From positions 970,501-1,034,500 of the forward strand of contig NZ_JBBOYD010000001.1 of the NCBI RefSeq assembly GCF_038007965.1: a DNA stretch of 64,000 nt, given 5' to 3'. Both the position numbers and the translations under genes were made by a program. Below the pieces are notes generated by a model. It ran no database searches. It worked only from the letters and a program-made list of their open reading frames with translations, and was not told the DNA's origin. Shown here one piece after another: positions 52,894 through 62,123 of the stretch. The stretch's first letter is position 1; each line of letters opens with the position of its first letter. The stretch comes from Niallia sp. FSL W8-0635 (GTDB taxonomy: Bacteria; Bacillota; Bacilli; Bacillales; Cytobacillaceae).

Positions 52894-52937
52894 GAAGATC
52901 AGTATACCTTATAAATGAGGAGCTGGTCTTTTTTTAT
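52894..52937 (+). terminator. intrinsic terminator
   Basis: AAGATCAGT and GCTGGTCTT pair across a long loop, followed by TTTTTTT. Confidence 0.7.
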
Positions 52938-53253
52938 TGGTATCAAAAAGGTGGGAATCGTAAATTAAATGTAAAGAAACAAAAAAAGAAAAGAAATTAA
53001 TAATAAATATTAGACTGTTGAATACAATGATGATGTAGTTATTTAAAAGAAGTCTTTGGGAAGGGAATCTGCTTAGAAATTTCCATAGTTACTAAATTGG
53101 AAGGCCCCATAGACAGAGACGATCTAGGAGGCTAAAGTGAAGAGTTATAAAAAGAAAGTAGATTCCCTGAACCAATGAAAAGTGGTTGGAGTGAGTAATA
53201 GAATCGGGAAAATAAAAGTTTTAAAAGAAAAATAAAAAAATGTCGAAAAGAGG
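52938..53253. other. intergenic stretch before tRNA-Gly, nothing firm
   Basis: No gene of normal size is seen. A consensus ribosome site CTAGGAGG near 53125 precedes GTG and a 13-codon frame (VKSYKKKVDSLNQ) that could be a tiny peptide or chance. No riboswitch or T-box signature was recognised. Confidence 0.3.
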
Positions 53254-53282
53254 TTGATTTTTTTACACTATGATTATATAAT
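53254..53282 (+). promoter_or_regulatory. tRNA-Gly promoter
   Basis: TTGATT (53254-53259), 17-bp spacer, TATAAT (53277-53282); start expected about 45 bp before the tRNA. Confidence 0.75.
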
Positions 53283-53333
53283 AAAAAACGTGTTAAAAAT
53301 AAGTAAAAAAACAGTAAAGAAAATTTAATAAAT

Positions 53334-53407
53334 GCGGGTGTAGTTTAATGGTAAAACCTCAGCCTTCCAAGCTGATGTCGTGGGTTCGATTCCCATCACC
53401 CGCTCCA
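53334..53407 (+). tRNA. tRNA-Gly (anticodon TCC), CCA encoded
   Basis: The acceptor arms GCGGGTG / CACCCGC pair perfectly. The D arm contains AGTTTAATGGTAAAAC, the anticodon arm CAGCCTTCCAAGCTG carries TCC, and the T arm reads GTGGGTTCGATTCCCAT. Discriminator T and CCA (53405-53407) are encoded. It is transcribed alone and followed by a terminator. Confidence 0.97.
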
Positions 53408-53420
53408 TACATACGCTCAC

Positions 53421-53466
53421 AACGCAGTGTTTCGTTTCATTAAGAACGAAGCATTGCGTTTTTTAT
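53421..53466 (+). terminator. intrinsic terminator of tRNA-Gly
   Basis: AACGCAGTGTTTCGTT and AACGAAGCATTGCGTT pair around a short loop, followed by T6. Confidence 0.9.
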
Positions 53467-53531
53467 ATTTTACGCAAAAAAACAGCAATGTTAGGAGAGT
53501 ATGATCCTTTTTCAAGGCTCTCCTGACATTT

Positions 53532-54197
53532 TTATTCCACAATGGAAAAAGTAGCTTCTCCTCCATGCACTTGGACAAACATGTTAAGCAAGGATTCTAT
53601 CATTTGTTCTGCTTTTTCATTAGCAATGGATGGCGGAAGATAGATGATTTGTATAGCATTTTTCGTGGATGCTTGGACAGGTGCTCTGTCAGAATCAACA
53701 AAAGGGCTGCCAAATGGACCAATATCATCTTCCGATACAATTAAATTTTCAATAGAATTCATTCTTCCATTCAAACCAGCGTATTGTTCGCCCTCTTTTC
53801 CGATACGGATGTTTATATTACCTTGAAGATTGGCACAATCATAAATACCGATAGGAATACTATATTGTAGGGAAAAGAAGTTATTAATATCAATACTACT
53901 GTTGATTGGCTCTAAGTAATTTTGTTTTTTGATTCGTCTAAGAAGACTTTCCGCTGAATGACGATAGCGATTGGGATCTTTGCCTGTTTTTTTGAAGATT
54001 TCTCTCCATTCCTTTACAGAAGGAATATCGGTCACATTGCTATCTTCCAAATCAAAAAAAATAGACTCTTGAAAAAGTCGCATTCGGCCTTTAATCATTT
54101 GGGGCGTGTCCATTACTTCCATGCCTTGATAGTGAATGAAGCCAATTTTAAAATTAGGGATTAATTGTTTAATCTGTTCTGATATAAAAATATCCAA
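53532..54197 (-). CDS. B3/B4 tRNA-binding domain protein
   Basis: The 221-residue protein is a stand-alone version of the B3/B4 domain of the phenylalanyl-tRNA synthetase beta chain. The N-terminal part has SVKEWREIFKKTGKDPNRYRHSAESLLRR, and the core has YSIPIGIYDCANLQGNINIRIGKEGEQYAGLNG and DDIGPFGSPFVDSDRAPVQ. In the synthetase this domain edits mischarged tRNA; the role of free copies is not established. The start is taken as TTG at 54197 because AGTGGAGGTG lies 6 nt upstream; an ATG five codons earlier overlaps that site. It is divergent from queG. Confidence 0.8.
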   Translation of the reverse strand: MDIFISEQIKQLIPNFKIGFIHYQGMEVMDTPQMIKGRMRLFQESIFFDLEDSNVTDIPSVKEWREIFKKTGKDPNRYRHSAESLLRRIKKQNYLEPINSSIDINNFFSLQYSIPIGIYDCANLQGNINIRIGKEGEQYAGLNGRMNSIENLIVSEDDIGPFGSPFVDSDRAPVQASTKNAIQIIYLPPSIANEKAEQMIESLLNMFVQVHGGEATFSIVE

Positions 54198-54290
54198 TAT
54201 ATACACCTCCACTATAGTTGTTGTCTATGTTATTCTATATTTTAGCGTAATCTATATGAAAAACCAATGAAAAGGAAGGAGGGAGCCCTC

Positions 54291-55424
54291 TTGGATTACC
54301 GTGAACTAAAGAAAGATATCATCGAATATAGTAAAACAATCGGGATCGATAAAATAGGTTTTACAAGTGCAAGTACCTTTGAAGAAATGAAAGTGCGTTT
54401 AATAAGACAGCAGGAATTAAACTATCAATCTGGTTTTGAAGAAAAGGATATAGAGAAGCGGGTAGACCCCTCCCTTCTATTACATCAACCAAAGTCCATT
54501 ATTTCTATTGCCCTTGCTTATCCTTCTAAAATGAAAGAAAGGGTAGTCAGCAAAAAGGGAGAGCGTAGAGGTATTTTTTGTCGTGCTTCTTGGGGAACGG
54601 ACTATCATATAGTTTTAAAAGATCGTTTGCAGAAGCTAGAGGAATATATTAAGGAAAGAATGCCAGATGCATTATGCAAATCAATGGTAGATACCGGTGA
54701 ATTGGTGGACCGAGCAGTTGCACAGCGAGCTGGAATAGGCTGGTCAGGGAAAAATTGTGCGATCATTACGCCAGAATTTGGTTCCTATGTTTATTTAGGT
54801 GAGATGATTACCAATCTACCATTAGAACCGGATAAGCCAATGGAAGATCAATGTGGCTCATGTAATAAATGTATTGATGTGTGCCCAACAGGTGCCCTTA
54901 TTCAAGGTGGACAGTTAAATGCCCAAAGATGTATCGCTTTTCAAACACAGACTAAGGGATTTCTGGCAGAAGAATTTAGAGAAAAGCTCGGTAACCGAAT
55001 TTATGGCTGTGATACATGCCAAACCGTCTGTCCGAAAAATAAAGGAATTGATTTTCACAATCATCCAGAAATGGAGCCAGATCCAGAAATTGCAAAACCA
55101 TTGCTTCAGCCCCTACTTTTTATCAGCAATAAGGAATTTAAAGAAAAGTATGGTCATATTTCTGGTTCTTGGCGTGGAAAAAAACCAATTCAGCGGAATG
55201 CAATCATTGCCCTTGCTCATTTTAAAGAAGAAGGAGCAGTCGGTGATTTAATTACTGTGATGAAGAAAGACCCAAGACCAGTTATAAGAGGAACAGCAGC
55301 TTGGGCATTAGGGAAAATTGGTGGCGATGAGTCAAAGACAGCCCTCCAAACAGCAATACAACAAGAAGGCGACGAAGAGGTTTTACAAGAAATGGAAGAT
55401 GCTTTACAGCGATTAGCTCATTAA
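54291..55424 (+). CDS. queG: epoxyqueuosine reductase QueG
   Basis: The 377-residue cobalamin-dependent enzyme performs the last step of queuosine formation in tRNA, reducing epoxyqueuosine. Visible features are SIISIALAYP (about 70-79), RASWGTDYH, DTGELVDRAVAQRAGIGWSGKN, two [4Fe-4S] motifs (CGSCNKCIDVCPTGAL near 190 and CDTCQTVCPKNK near 240) and a C-terminal HEAT-type repeat (RGTAAWALGKIGGDES). TTG at 54291 follows AAGGAGGGAG. In B. subtilis it is yhbA, followed by yhbB and trmL as here. Confidence 0.95.
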   Translation: MDYRELKKDIIEYSKTIGIDKIGFTSASTFEEMKVRLIRQQELNYQSGFEEKDIEKRVDPSLLLHQPKSIISIALAYPSKMKERVVSKKGERRGIFCRASWGTDYHIVLKDRLQKLEEYIKERMPDALCKSMVDTGELVDRAVAQRAGIGWSGKNCAIITPEFGSYVYLGEMITNLPLEPDKPMEDQCGSCNKCIDVCPTGALIQGGQLNAQRCIAFQTQTKGFLAEEFREKLGNRIYGCDTCQTVCPKNKGIDFHNHPEMEPDPEIAKPLLQPLLFISNKEFKEKYGHISGSWRGKKPIQRNAIIALAHFKEEGAVGDLITVMKKDPRPVIRGTAAWALGKIGGDESKTALQTAIQQEGDEEVLQEMEDALQRLAH

Positions 55425-55540
55425 TTATATGATTGTGGTGGATGAACGCCAAAATTTCATGGAGTAAGAGGAAAAATGTTTTCCATCCAATAAAAAAAAA
55501 CAATATACTCTCTAATTAAACATATATGTAATACCAGCCC

Positions 55541-55573
55541 AAAAGAAGGATATCGATCGCCTTCTTTTTTTTG
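55541..55573 (+). terminator. intrinsic terminator
   Basis: AAAAGAAGG and CCTTCTTTT with a ten-base loop are followed by further T, between queG and yhbB. Confidence 0.75.
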
Positions 55574-55623
55574 TACAGTTCTGCTCCCTTTAAACATAGT
55601 TATTAAAGAAGGGAGTAGATGGC

Positions 55624-56499
55624 ATGAAACAACAATTAAAGGAGCTTATTGAAAAAAGGATTCAGCAATGTGTTGCAAAAGAAAGAACAACGACTGAAGA
55701 TGACAAGTTTGCGCGAAAAAGAAGTTGTTTCCATAGAAGAAATGCGGAAATAGTTCATGTGAAGGCAAAAGGAAAGGTTGAAGATATTCAGAAGAAGGCG
55801 GATGAGACGGAGGAATTGGTTTATACGGTTCATCTTCAATATTTCATTAAGCAAGGAGAATTATTTTTTGTAGAAGAAGAAGTGGAAAATAGAAAGAGTA
55901 TATTCTATAAAGGGGTCTTAATTGAGGATGAAGAAATGGTTCCTATTTATCCAGAATACCGAGAAAATCCTTTGTCTGAAGAATTTGGGAAAACGGCAGA
56001 AGGATGGAGTCGCTATACGTATGATCGTCTTAAAGCTGTTCAATATGCGGAAAAATGGTGGAATAGCTATAATCCAAAATACCATCAATTCGAAGTAGAT
56101 TGCACCAACTATATTTCCCAATGTGTCCATGAAGGCGGAGCGCCGATGCGAGGTTATCCTAATCGTAATAAGGGCTGGTGGATGCAAAGTAATAATTGGA
56201 GCTATAGTTGGTCCGTGGCAAATGCCTTTCCAAGATATTTAGAAACATCTACAACTGGTTTACGTGCCAAACAAGTAAATAGTGCAATGGAGCTAAAGCT
56301 TGGGGATGTCATTTGCTATGATTTTGAAGGTGATGGGAAATATAATCATACTACGATTGTTACAGGGAAGGATGCGAATGGAGAACCGTTAGTAAATGCC
56401 CATACGTATAATAGTCGAATGCGTTACTGGAAATATGAAGATTCAACTGCGTATACGCCAAATATTAAATATAAATTTTTTACGATTATTGATGGCTGA
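55624..56499 (+). CDS. yhbB: YhbB, putative amidase-domain protein
   Basis: The 291-residue protein has a charged helical N-terminal half (about 1-130) and a C-terminal Amidase_6 domain (about 135-290): YDRLKAVQYAEKWWNSYNP, catalytic Cys in DCTNYISQCVHEGG (about 160), GWWM, LGDVICYDFEGDGKYNHTTIVTG with the His, and NAHTYNSR. This is an NlpC/CHAP-like cysteine hydrolase fold. No signal peptide is present. The position between queG and trmL is as in B. subtilis. GAAGGGAG precedes the ATG. A sporulation role is possible but not shown by the sequence. Confidence 0.85.
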   Translation: MKQQLKELIEKRIQQCVAKERTTTEDDKFARKRSCFHRRNAEIVHVKAKGKVEDIQKKADETEELVYTVHLQYFIKQGELFFVEEEVENRKSIFYKGVLIEDEEMVPIYPEYRENPLSEEFGKTAEGWSRYTYDRLKAVQYAEKWWNSYNPKYHQFEVDCTNYISQCVHEGGAPMRGYPNRNKGWWMQSNNWSYSWSVANAFPRYLETSTTGLRAKQVNSAMELKLGDVICYDFEGDGKYNHTTIVTGKDANGEPLVNAHTYNSRMRYWKYEDSTAYTPNIKYKFFTIIDG

Positions 56500-56579
56500 G
56501 AAGCAGGAAATATCCCTTTCGCATTTCCCTTAGAGTAAGTGTATAATGGAACGGAAAGTACTAGTTAGAGGTGACAAAC

Positions 56580-57056
56580 TTGGCCATACATATCGTCCTA
56601 TACCAACCACAAATTCCTTCCAATACAGGCAATATTGCAAGAACATGTGCAGGAACAGACACCGTTCTTCATTTAATCCGTCCGTTTGGATTCTCCCAAG
56701 AGGATAAAGCGTTAAAAAGAGCAGGTCTAGATTACTGGGGATTTGTAGAAATCCATTATTATGACTCTTTAGATGAATTTTATGAAAAAAATGAAGGTGG
56801 AGCATTTTACTATATTACGAAGTCAGGAGAAACACCTTATGCCTCCTTCGATTACAGTGATAGGAGCAAGGAGCATTACTTTGTATTTGGAAGTGAGACA
56901 ACAGGTCTACCTCCAGAAATTATCGAGAATAATGTTGATAGAACAGTACGAATTCCAATGACAGATAATATTCGTGCTTTTAATCTTTCGAATACAGCGG
57001 CCATCCTTATTTATGAGGCATTAAGGCAACAAAATTTTGGGCATTTAAAAAAATAA
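56580..57056 (+). CDS. trmL: tRNA (cytidine/uridine-2'-O-)-methyltransferase TrmL (CspR)
   Basis: The 158-residue SPOUT-fold enzyme methylates the wobble ribose of tRNA-Leu. It shows IHIVLYQPQIPSNTGNIARTC at the start with the catalytic Arg, DYWGFVEI, and the trefoil knot FVFGSETTGLPPEII and IPMTDNIRAFNLSNTAAI for S-adenosylmethionine. TTG at 56580 gives MAIHIVLYQP, as in B. subtilis CspR, and has AGAGGTGA 5 nt upstream; the GTG at 56571 overlaps that site. Confidence 0.93.
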   Translation: MAIHIVLYQPQIPSNTGNIARTCAGTDTVLHLIRPFGFSQEDKALKRAGLDYWGFVEIHYYDSLDEFYEKNEGGAFYYITKSGETPYASFDYSDRSKEHYFVFGSETTGLPPEIIENNVDRTVRIPMTDNIRAFNLSNTAAILIYEALRQQNFGHLKK

Positions 57057-57072
57057 TACTGAAACAATAACA

Positions 57073-57108
57073 GAGTGTAAATCGTAATAGATTTATACTC
57101 TTTTTTTA
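57073..57108 (+). terminator. intrinsic terminator
   Basis: AGAGTGTAAATC and GATTTATACTCT with a six-base loop, followed by TTTTTT. Confidence 0.9.
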
Positions 57109-57133
57109 GAAACTAAAGGGAAGTGAATGAGAA

Positions 57134-57492
57134 ATGGTATTTATCCTATCAAAAGATTTTATATTTTTATTAAGCTTTTTACTTCTTCTTTTTGGGTCGG
57201 AAGGATACTTAAGAAAAAAGCTAGGACTTCCAAATAAAAAAGAAAAAAGGTCCATCCACTACAAAAATGGCTGGATATACTAGTGGTACCTAGTGCCATC
57301 GTTTTATTGTTTATTTTAGATGGACCAATAGTAAGTATGTGCATATTGATCTGTCACAGCTTTATTCAATCCTTTGTGAAGTGGAGATATAATAAGAAGT
57401 CAAAAGAATTTATTATTTACTTTGCAACTGGGCTTATTCTTTTTGTCCTGACGGTTATTGGTATATTATTAGGCTATAGTCATTATCAGTAA
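57134..57492 (+). pseudogene. DUF4181-like membrane protein, frameshifted
   Basis: ATG at 57134 (AAGGGAAGTG upstream) starts KDFIFLLSFLLLLFGSEGYL followed by RKKLGLPNKKEK; the frame then leaves the expected sequence and stops at 57282. A second frame continues VHPLQKWLDILVVPSAIVLLF to 57492 and supplies three more membrane helices. Adding one A to the A6 run near 57240 joins both into one protein of about 119 residues with the four-helix layout of DUF4181. Either a recent mutation or a homopolymer sequencing error explains it. Confidence 0.7.
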
Positions 57493-57545
57493 TAGTTCAG
57501 CTGTTGAATGGAACAATAAGAATAACTTTTAAGGAGAGATTATCC

Positions 57546-58301
57546 ATGAATCAAACAATCGAAACAATACTTAATCATCGTTCTGTTAGAAAATTTACCG
57601 ATAAGGAGTTAACACAAGAACAAATTCGTCTCCTTGTGGAGGCTGCTCAAAGTGCTTCTACTTCTAGCTTTGTTCAAGCCTATAGTATTATTGGTGTGAA
57701 AGATAAGACGAAAAAGAAAAAATTAGCGGAACTAGCGGGAAATCAGCAGTATGTGGAAAACAATGGTCATTTATTTATTTTCTGTGCTGATTTATATCGC
57801 CATACAGTTGCTGCAGACATGGAAGGGAAAAAAGAGGCAGCACTGGATTCGATTGAAAGTACGGAAAAATTCATGGTTAGCCTTATCGATGTAGCATTAG
57901 CATCGCAAAATATGGCAATTGCTGCAGAATCATTAGGACTAGGCATTTGTTACATAGGCGGGATCCGCAATAATTTAGTTGAAGTGAGTCAATTATTAAA
58001 AACACCAGATCATGTTTTACCTGTATTTGCTCTAGTCGTGGGGTATCCAGACCAACAAACAGAGAAAAAACCACGAGCTCCTTTTCAACATATTTATCAC
58101 GAAGATGAATATGAGCAAGATGTGGAACAATATAAACAAGAGCTTCAGGAATATAATAACGAAATCTCTGCTTATTATCAGGAGAGAACGAATGGGAATA
58201 GAACAGATACATGGACAGCACAAATGGCTGCTAATTTTGAGCAAAAATCTCGTATGTATATGAAAGAATTTGTTCACGAAAAGAAATTTGATTTGAAATA
58301 A
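57546..58301 (+). CDS. nfrA: NADPH-dependent FMN-containing nitroreductase, NfrA-like
   Basis: The 251-residue nitroreductase-fold protein begins ETILNHRSVRKFTDKELT (FMN phosphate ligands HRSVR), has SASTSSFVQAYSII, a middle segment AIAAESLGLGICYIGGIRNN and the NfrA/NfsA-type tail VVGYPDQQTEKKPRAPFQ and EKSRMYMKEFV-like ending. It reduces flavins, quinones and nitroaromatics. ATG at 57546 follows AAGGAGAG. It lies in the trmL-prkA interval that is occupied by other genes in B. subtilis. Confidence 0.88.
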   Translation: MNQTIETILNHRSVRKFTDKELTQEQIRLLVEAAQSASTSSFVQAYSIIGVKDKTKKKKLAELAGNQQYVENNGHLFIFCADLYRHTVAADMEGKKEAALDSIESTEKFMVSLIDVALASQNMAIAAESLGLGICYIGGIRNNLVEVSQLLKTPDHVLPVFALVVGYPDQQTEKKPRAPFQHIYHEDEYEQDVEQYKQELQEYNNEISAYYQERTNGNRTDTWTAQMAANFEQKSRMYMKEFVHEKKFDLK

Positions 58302-58314
58302 GGGAATTCCCACT

Positions 58315-58353
58315 AAAAAACAGTATCTAATTCAACTAGATACTGTTTTTTTA
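58315..58353 (+). terminator. intrinsic terminator
   Basis: AAAAACAGTATCTA and TAGATACTGTTTTT with a six- to eight-base loop. Confidence 0.9.
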
Positions 58354-58496
58354 TGCAAATAAATAAAACGAACTTAGAAAAAAGAAAATATTTCCTATTT
58401 AATAATAATTGTTATTCTATAGCGGTTCTCCGTGCTAAAGATGGAGATTTCCTCCCTAATTGTTTAGCTTCTCTAAAAAACTATTCTTTCTTTTAA

Positions 58497-58525
58497 GCAT
58501 GTTCGTATAGCCTGGTGCATAGATT
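58497..58525 (+). promoter_or_regulatory. sigma-E-type promoter of prkA
   Basis: GCATGTT (58497-58503), 14-bp spacer, CATAGATT (58518-58525) fits the mother-cell sigma-E consensus KMATATT-N14-CATACAAT with one mismatch in the -35 and two in the -10. Expression would begin early in sporulation. Confidence 0.6.
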
Positions 58526-58564
58526 ATATTAATCGTCTCTGATAATGTGACAGGGGAGGTCCAT

Positions 58565-60460
58565 ATGAATATATTAAAGAAAATCGAGATGTATAGACAA
58601 GAAGAAGAGTTGTTGAAGTGGGAAGGAACTTTTGGAGAGTACTTAGAAATTCTGAAGGAAAAGCCATGGGTAGGTCAATCCGCGCATTCTAGGGTATATA
58701 ACATGATTAAAGATGCTGGCATTGATGAAGTAAATGGGAAAAAGCAATACAAATTTTTCTCGGATCAGCTCTTCGGTTTAGAAGAGCCATTAGAAAAGCT
58801 AGTAGAAGAATATTTCCATCCAGCTGCCAAACGTCTAGATGTAAGAAAGCGTATTTTATTACTTATGGGTCCAGTCAGTGGTGGTAAATCAACTTTAGTT
58901 ACCATGCTGAAAAGAGGATTAGAAGCATATACCTACACAGATCGTGGAGCTGTATATGCAATCAAAGGTTGCCCAATGCATGAGGATCCGCTTCATATGG
59001 TTCCACATAGTCTAAGAAAAGATTTCTTTGATGAATATGGAATTCGCATCGAAGGCAACTTATCGCCACTTAATATGATGAGACTGCAAGAAGAATATAA
59101 TGGAAGAATTGAAGATGTGATAGTAGAAAGGGTATTTTTCTCAGAAGATAAACGAACTGGAATTGGAACCTTTAGTCCATCTGATCCAAAGTCACAGGAT
59201 ATTGCAGATTTAACAGGAAGCATTGATTTCTCTACGATTGCTGAATATGGATCCGAATCTGATCCACGGGCCTATCGTTTTGATGGAGAGTTAAATAAAG
59301 CGAACCGAGGCATGATGGAGTTCCAAGAGATGTTAAAATGTGATGAGAAATTCTTATGGCATTTATTATCATTAACACAAGAAGGAAACTTCAAGGCAGG
59401 AAGATTTGCCCTTATTTCTGCAGATGAGTTAATTGTCGCTCATACGAATGAAACGGAGTATCGCTCCTTTATATCTAATAAAAAGAATGAAGCATTGCAT
59501 TCTCGTATCATTGTAATGCCAGTTCCTTATAACTTAAAAGCGTCTGAAGAGGAAAGAATCTATGAAAAAATGATTCGAGAAAGTGATGTTTCAAACGTGC
59601 ATATTGCTCCACACACGTTGAAAATTGCCGCTATTTTTACAATTTTAACTAGATTGAAAGAGCCGAAAAAAGGTGACATTGATTTAGTGAAGAAAATGCG
59701 CTTGTATGATGGGGAAAGTGTGGAAGGCTTCAGTTCTGCTGATTTAAAGGAACTGCAAAACGAATATGGTGATGAAGGAATGAGTGGAATCGATCCACGT
59801 TATGTCATTAACCGCATTTCTTCTACGATTATTCGCAAGGATGTAACAAGCATTAACGCGCTTGATGTGCTTTTATCTATAAAAGAAGGATTGGATCAGC
59901 ATTCTTCTATTACCAATGAGTTGAAAGAAAAGTACTTAAACTGCATTTCCTTAGCGCGTAAAGAATACGATGAAATTGCTAAGAAAGAAGTACAAAAGGC
60001 ATTTGTTTATTCGTATGAAGAGTCTGCTAAAACGTTAATGGATAATTACTTAGATAACGTAGAAGCGTACTGCAATAAAAACAAGCTGCGTGACCCATTA
60101 ACTGGTGATGCGATTAATCCAGACGAAAAATTAATGCGTTCCATTGAAGAGCAAATTGGCATTTCTGAAAATGCGAAGAAATCATTCCGTGAAGAAATTC
60201 TAATTCGTATTTCCGCTTATGCAAGAAAAGGAAAAAGATTTGATTATAACTCTCATGATCGTTTGCGTGAAGCTATCCAGAAGAAATTATTTGCCGATCT
60301 GAAAGATGTCGTAAAAATCACAACTTCAACGAAAACTCCAGATGAGCAGCAATTGAAGAAAGTCAATGAAGTGGTTGCACGTTTAATTGATGAACATGGC
60401 TATAATTCCACTTCTGCCAACGAGTTATTACGTTATGTAGGCAGCTTATTGAATCGTTAA
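58565..60460 (+). CDS. prkA: serine protein kinase / AAA+ protein PrkA
   Basis: The 631-residue protein has exactly the usual PrkA length. An AAA+ module carries the P-loop GPVSGGKST at residues 102-110, RVFFSEDKRTGIGTFSPSDPKSQD, and LSLTQEGNFK; the C-terminal PrkA domain has the kinase-like or regulatory region (about 390-631). In B. subtilis it is involved in sporulation; both protein kinase and AAA+ Lon-like protease activities have been proposed. GGGGAGG precedes ATG 58565. yhbH follows, as in B. subtilis. Confidence 0.96.
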   Translation: MNILKKIEMYRQEEELLKWEGTFGEYLEILKEKPWVGQSAHSRVYNMIKDAGIDEVNGKKQYKFFSDQLFGLEEPLEKLVEEYFHPAAKRLDVRKRILLLMGPVSGGKSTLVTMLKRGLEAYTYTDRGAVYAIKGCPMHEDPLHMVPHSLRKDFFDEYGIRIEGNLSPLNMMRLQEEYNGRIEDVIVERVFFSEDKRTGIGTFSPSDPKSQDIADLTGSIDFSTIAEYGSESDPRAYRFDGELNKANRGMMEFQEMLKCDEKFLWHLLSLTQEGNFKAGRFALISADELIVAHTNETEYRSFISNKKNEALHSRIIVMPVPYNLKASEEERIYEKMIRESDVSNVHIAPHTLKIAAIFTILTRLKEPKKGDIDLVKKMRLYDGESVEGFSSADLKELQNEYGDEGMSGIDPRYVINRISSTIIRKDVTSINALDVLLSIKEGLDQHSSITNELKEKYLNCISLARKEYDEIAKKEVQKAFVYSYEESAKTLMDNYLDNVEAYCNKNKLRDPLTGDAINPDEKLMRSIEEQIGISENAKKSFREEILIRISAYARKGKRFDYNSHDRLREAIQKKLFADLKDVVKITTSTKTPDEQQLKKVNEVVARLIDEHGYNSTSANELLRYVGSLLNR

Positions 60461-60473
60461 ATAAATCGGTCGA

Positions 60474-60509
60474 AGGAGGAACAGGCTAAATGGCGTCTGT
60501 TCCTCTTTT
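60474..60509 (+). terminator. intrinsic terminator
   Basis: GAGGAACAG and CTGTTCCTC with a 12-base loop, followed by TTTTG. Confidence 0.85.
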
Positions 60510-60604
60510 GCCTAATAGGAAAGTTTGGGGAGAATAATGTGCCATGAATAGGAACACATGAAACGACCCTTTTTCTAAAAAAAGTAAAATTATCGAAATT
60601 ATTA

Positions 60605-60633
60605 GTAAATTATTTCGTCCATTTGCATATGAT
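60605..60633 (+). promoter_or_regulatory. possible sigma-E-type promoter of yhbH
   Basis: GTAAATT (60605-60611), 14-bp spacer, CATATGAT (60626-60633) resembles sigma-E sites, weaker than the one before prkA. Confidence 0.4.
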
Positions 60634-60735
60634 AGAGTAATCACTTTATTTAGATATAGTGATACCCAAATTAGTGTATGCGAAAATCACTTTATACGTG
60701 CAAAAAAAGGATAAAAAATTTTTAGGAGGGGTAAG

Positions 60736-61911
60736 ATGACCGAAAAACCGAATAAACATCAGTTTGTAATATCCCAAGAAAATTGGTCCCTCCATCGCAA
60801 AGGCCATGATGATCAGCAACGTCATCAAGAAAAAGTGCAGGAGGCCATTAAAAATAACCTACCTGATTTAATTACAGAAGAAAACATCGTCATGTCAAAT
60901 GGTAGAGAAGTTGTGAAAATTCCCATTCGTTCCTTAGACGAATACAAAATTCGATATAATTATGATAAAAACAAACATGTAGGGCAAGGAACTGGAGACA
61001 GTCAGGTTGGCGATGTGGTCGCACGCGATGGTTCTGGAAATCAAAAGGGCCCAGGAAAAGGGCAAGGAGCAGGAGATCAGGCAGGAGAAGATTACTTTGA
61101 GGCAGAAGTATCGTTAATGGAATTAGAAGAGGCATTATTCAAGCAATTAGAATTGCCGAATTTAAAACGAAAAGAGCAGGATCAAATCGTCGTTGAGAAT
61201 ATTGAATTTAATGATATTAGAAAAGTTGGGTTAATGGGTAATATCGATAAGAAAAAAACAATGATATCTGCATTTAAGCGCAATGCAATGACAGGAGTAC
61301 CAGGCTTTCACCCCATCTATCCAGAGGATTTAAAGTTTAAAACCTGGAATGAAGTGCAGAAGCCGGAATCAAAAGCAGTTGTACTTGCGATGATGGATAC
61401 GAGCGGTTCGATGGGTTTATGGGAAAAGTATATGGCAAGAAGCTTTTTCTTCTGGATGACAAGATTTCTGCGTACGAAATATGAAACGGTAGAAATTGAA
61501 TTTATTGCCCATCATACAGAAGCAAAGGTCGTTTCGGAAGAAGATTTCTTTTCTAAAGGAGAAAGTGGAGGCACAATTTGTTCCTCCGTATATAGAAAAG
61601 CATTGGAACTGATTGACGATAAATACGATCCTGGCCGATTCAACATATACCCATTCCATTTCTCAGATGGAGACAATTTAACGTCAGATAATGCTAGATG
61701 TGTAAAATTAGTAGAAGAGCTGATGAAAGTATCCAATATGTTTGGCTATGGGGAAGTTAACCAATATAACCGACACAGTACGCTAATGTCCGCCTACAAA
61801 AATATTCAAGATGAGAAATTCCGCTACTACTTACTGAGACAAAAAGCAGATGTATTTAATGCGATGACTAGTTTCTTCCGGAAAGAGGAAGAAGGACAGA
61901 TGTATGCATAA
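60736..61911 (+). CDS. yhbH: sporulation protein YhbH (DUF444, VWA-like)
   Basis: The 391-residue protein of the YhbH/YeaH family has a basic N-terminal segment ([25 protein letters not shown]), a Gly/Gln-rich linker (about 95-117), and a von Willebrand factor A-like domain with metal-site residues [11 protein letters not shown] (about 218-228) and [13 protein letters not shown]. In B. subtilis it is made in the sporulating cell; in E. coli yeaG-yeaH is the equivalent prkA-yhbH pair. GGAGGGG precedes the ATG. Confidence 0.95.
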   Translation: MTEKPNKHQFVISQENWSLHRKGHDDQQRHQEKVQEAIKNNLPDLITEENIVMSNGREVVKIPIRSLDEYKIRYNYDKNKHVGQGTGDSQVGDVVARDGSGNQKGPGKGQGAGDQAGEDYFEAEVSLMELEEALFKQLELPNLKRKEQDQIVVENIEFNDIRKVGLMGNIDKKKTMISAFKRNAMTGVPGFHPIYPEDLKFKTWNEVQKPESKAVVLAMMDTSGSMGLWEKYMARSFFFWMTRFLRTKYETVEIEFIAHHTEAKVVSEEDFFSKGESGGTICSSVYRKALELIDDKYDPGRFNIYPFHFSDGDNLTSDNARCVKLVEELMKVSNMFGYGEVNQYNRHSTLMSAYKNIQDEKFRYYLLRQKADVFNAMTSFFRKEEEGQMYA

Positions 61912-61920
61912 AGGGTGAAT

Positions 61921-61952
61921 GCACAACTCATCATGTGGGTTGTGTTTTTTTG
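61921..61952 (+). terminator. intrinsic terminator
   Basis: CACAACTC and GGGTTGTG with a seven-base loop, followed by T7. Confidence 0.8.
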
Positions 61953-62123
61953 TACGTAAGAATGAATTACTATAATAATATTAATAAACAACATAATTTG
62001 TATTTACTATTGATTCATACTCATTAATTACTAATACAAAGTCGGGAATTTGAATTTGGAAAGTGTCTCAGGATGGAATAAACCGCTTTATGATGTGCAT
62101 ATTAATGCAGAGGTGGTCCATTC

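Noticed and set aside
52938..53180. T-box or other RNA leader before tRNA-Gly
   Set aside because: No T-box sequence, specifier loop or antiterminator was found, and the downstream gene is a tRNA.
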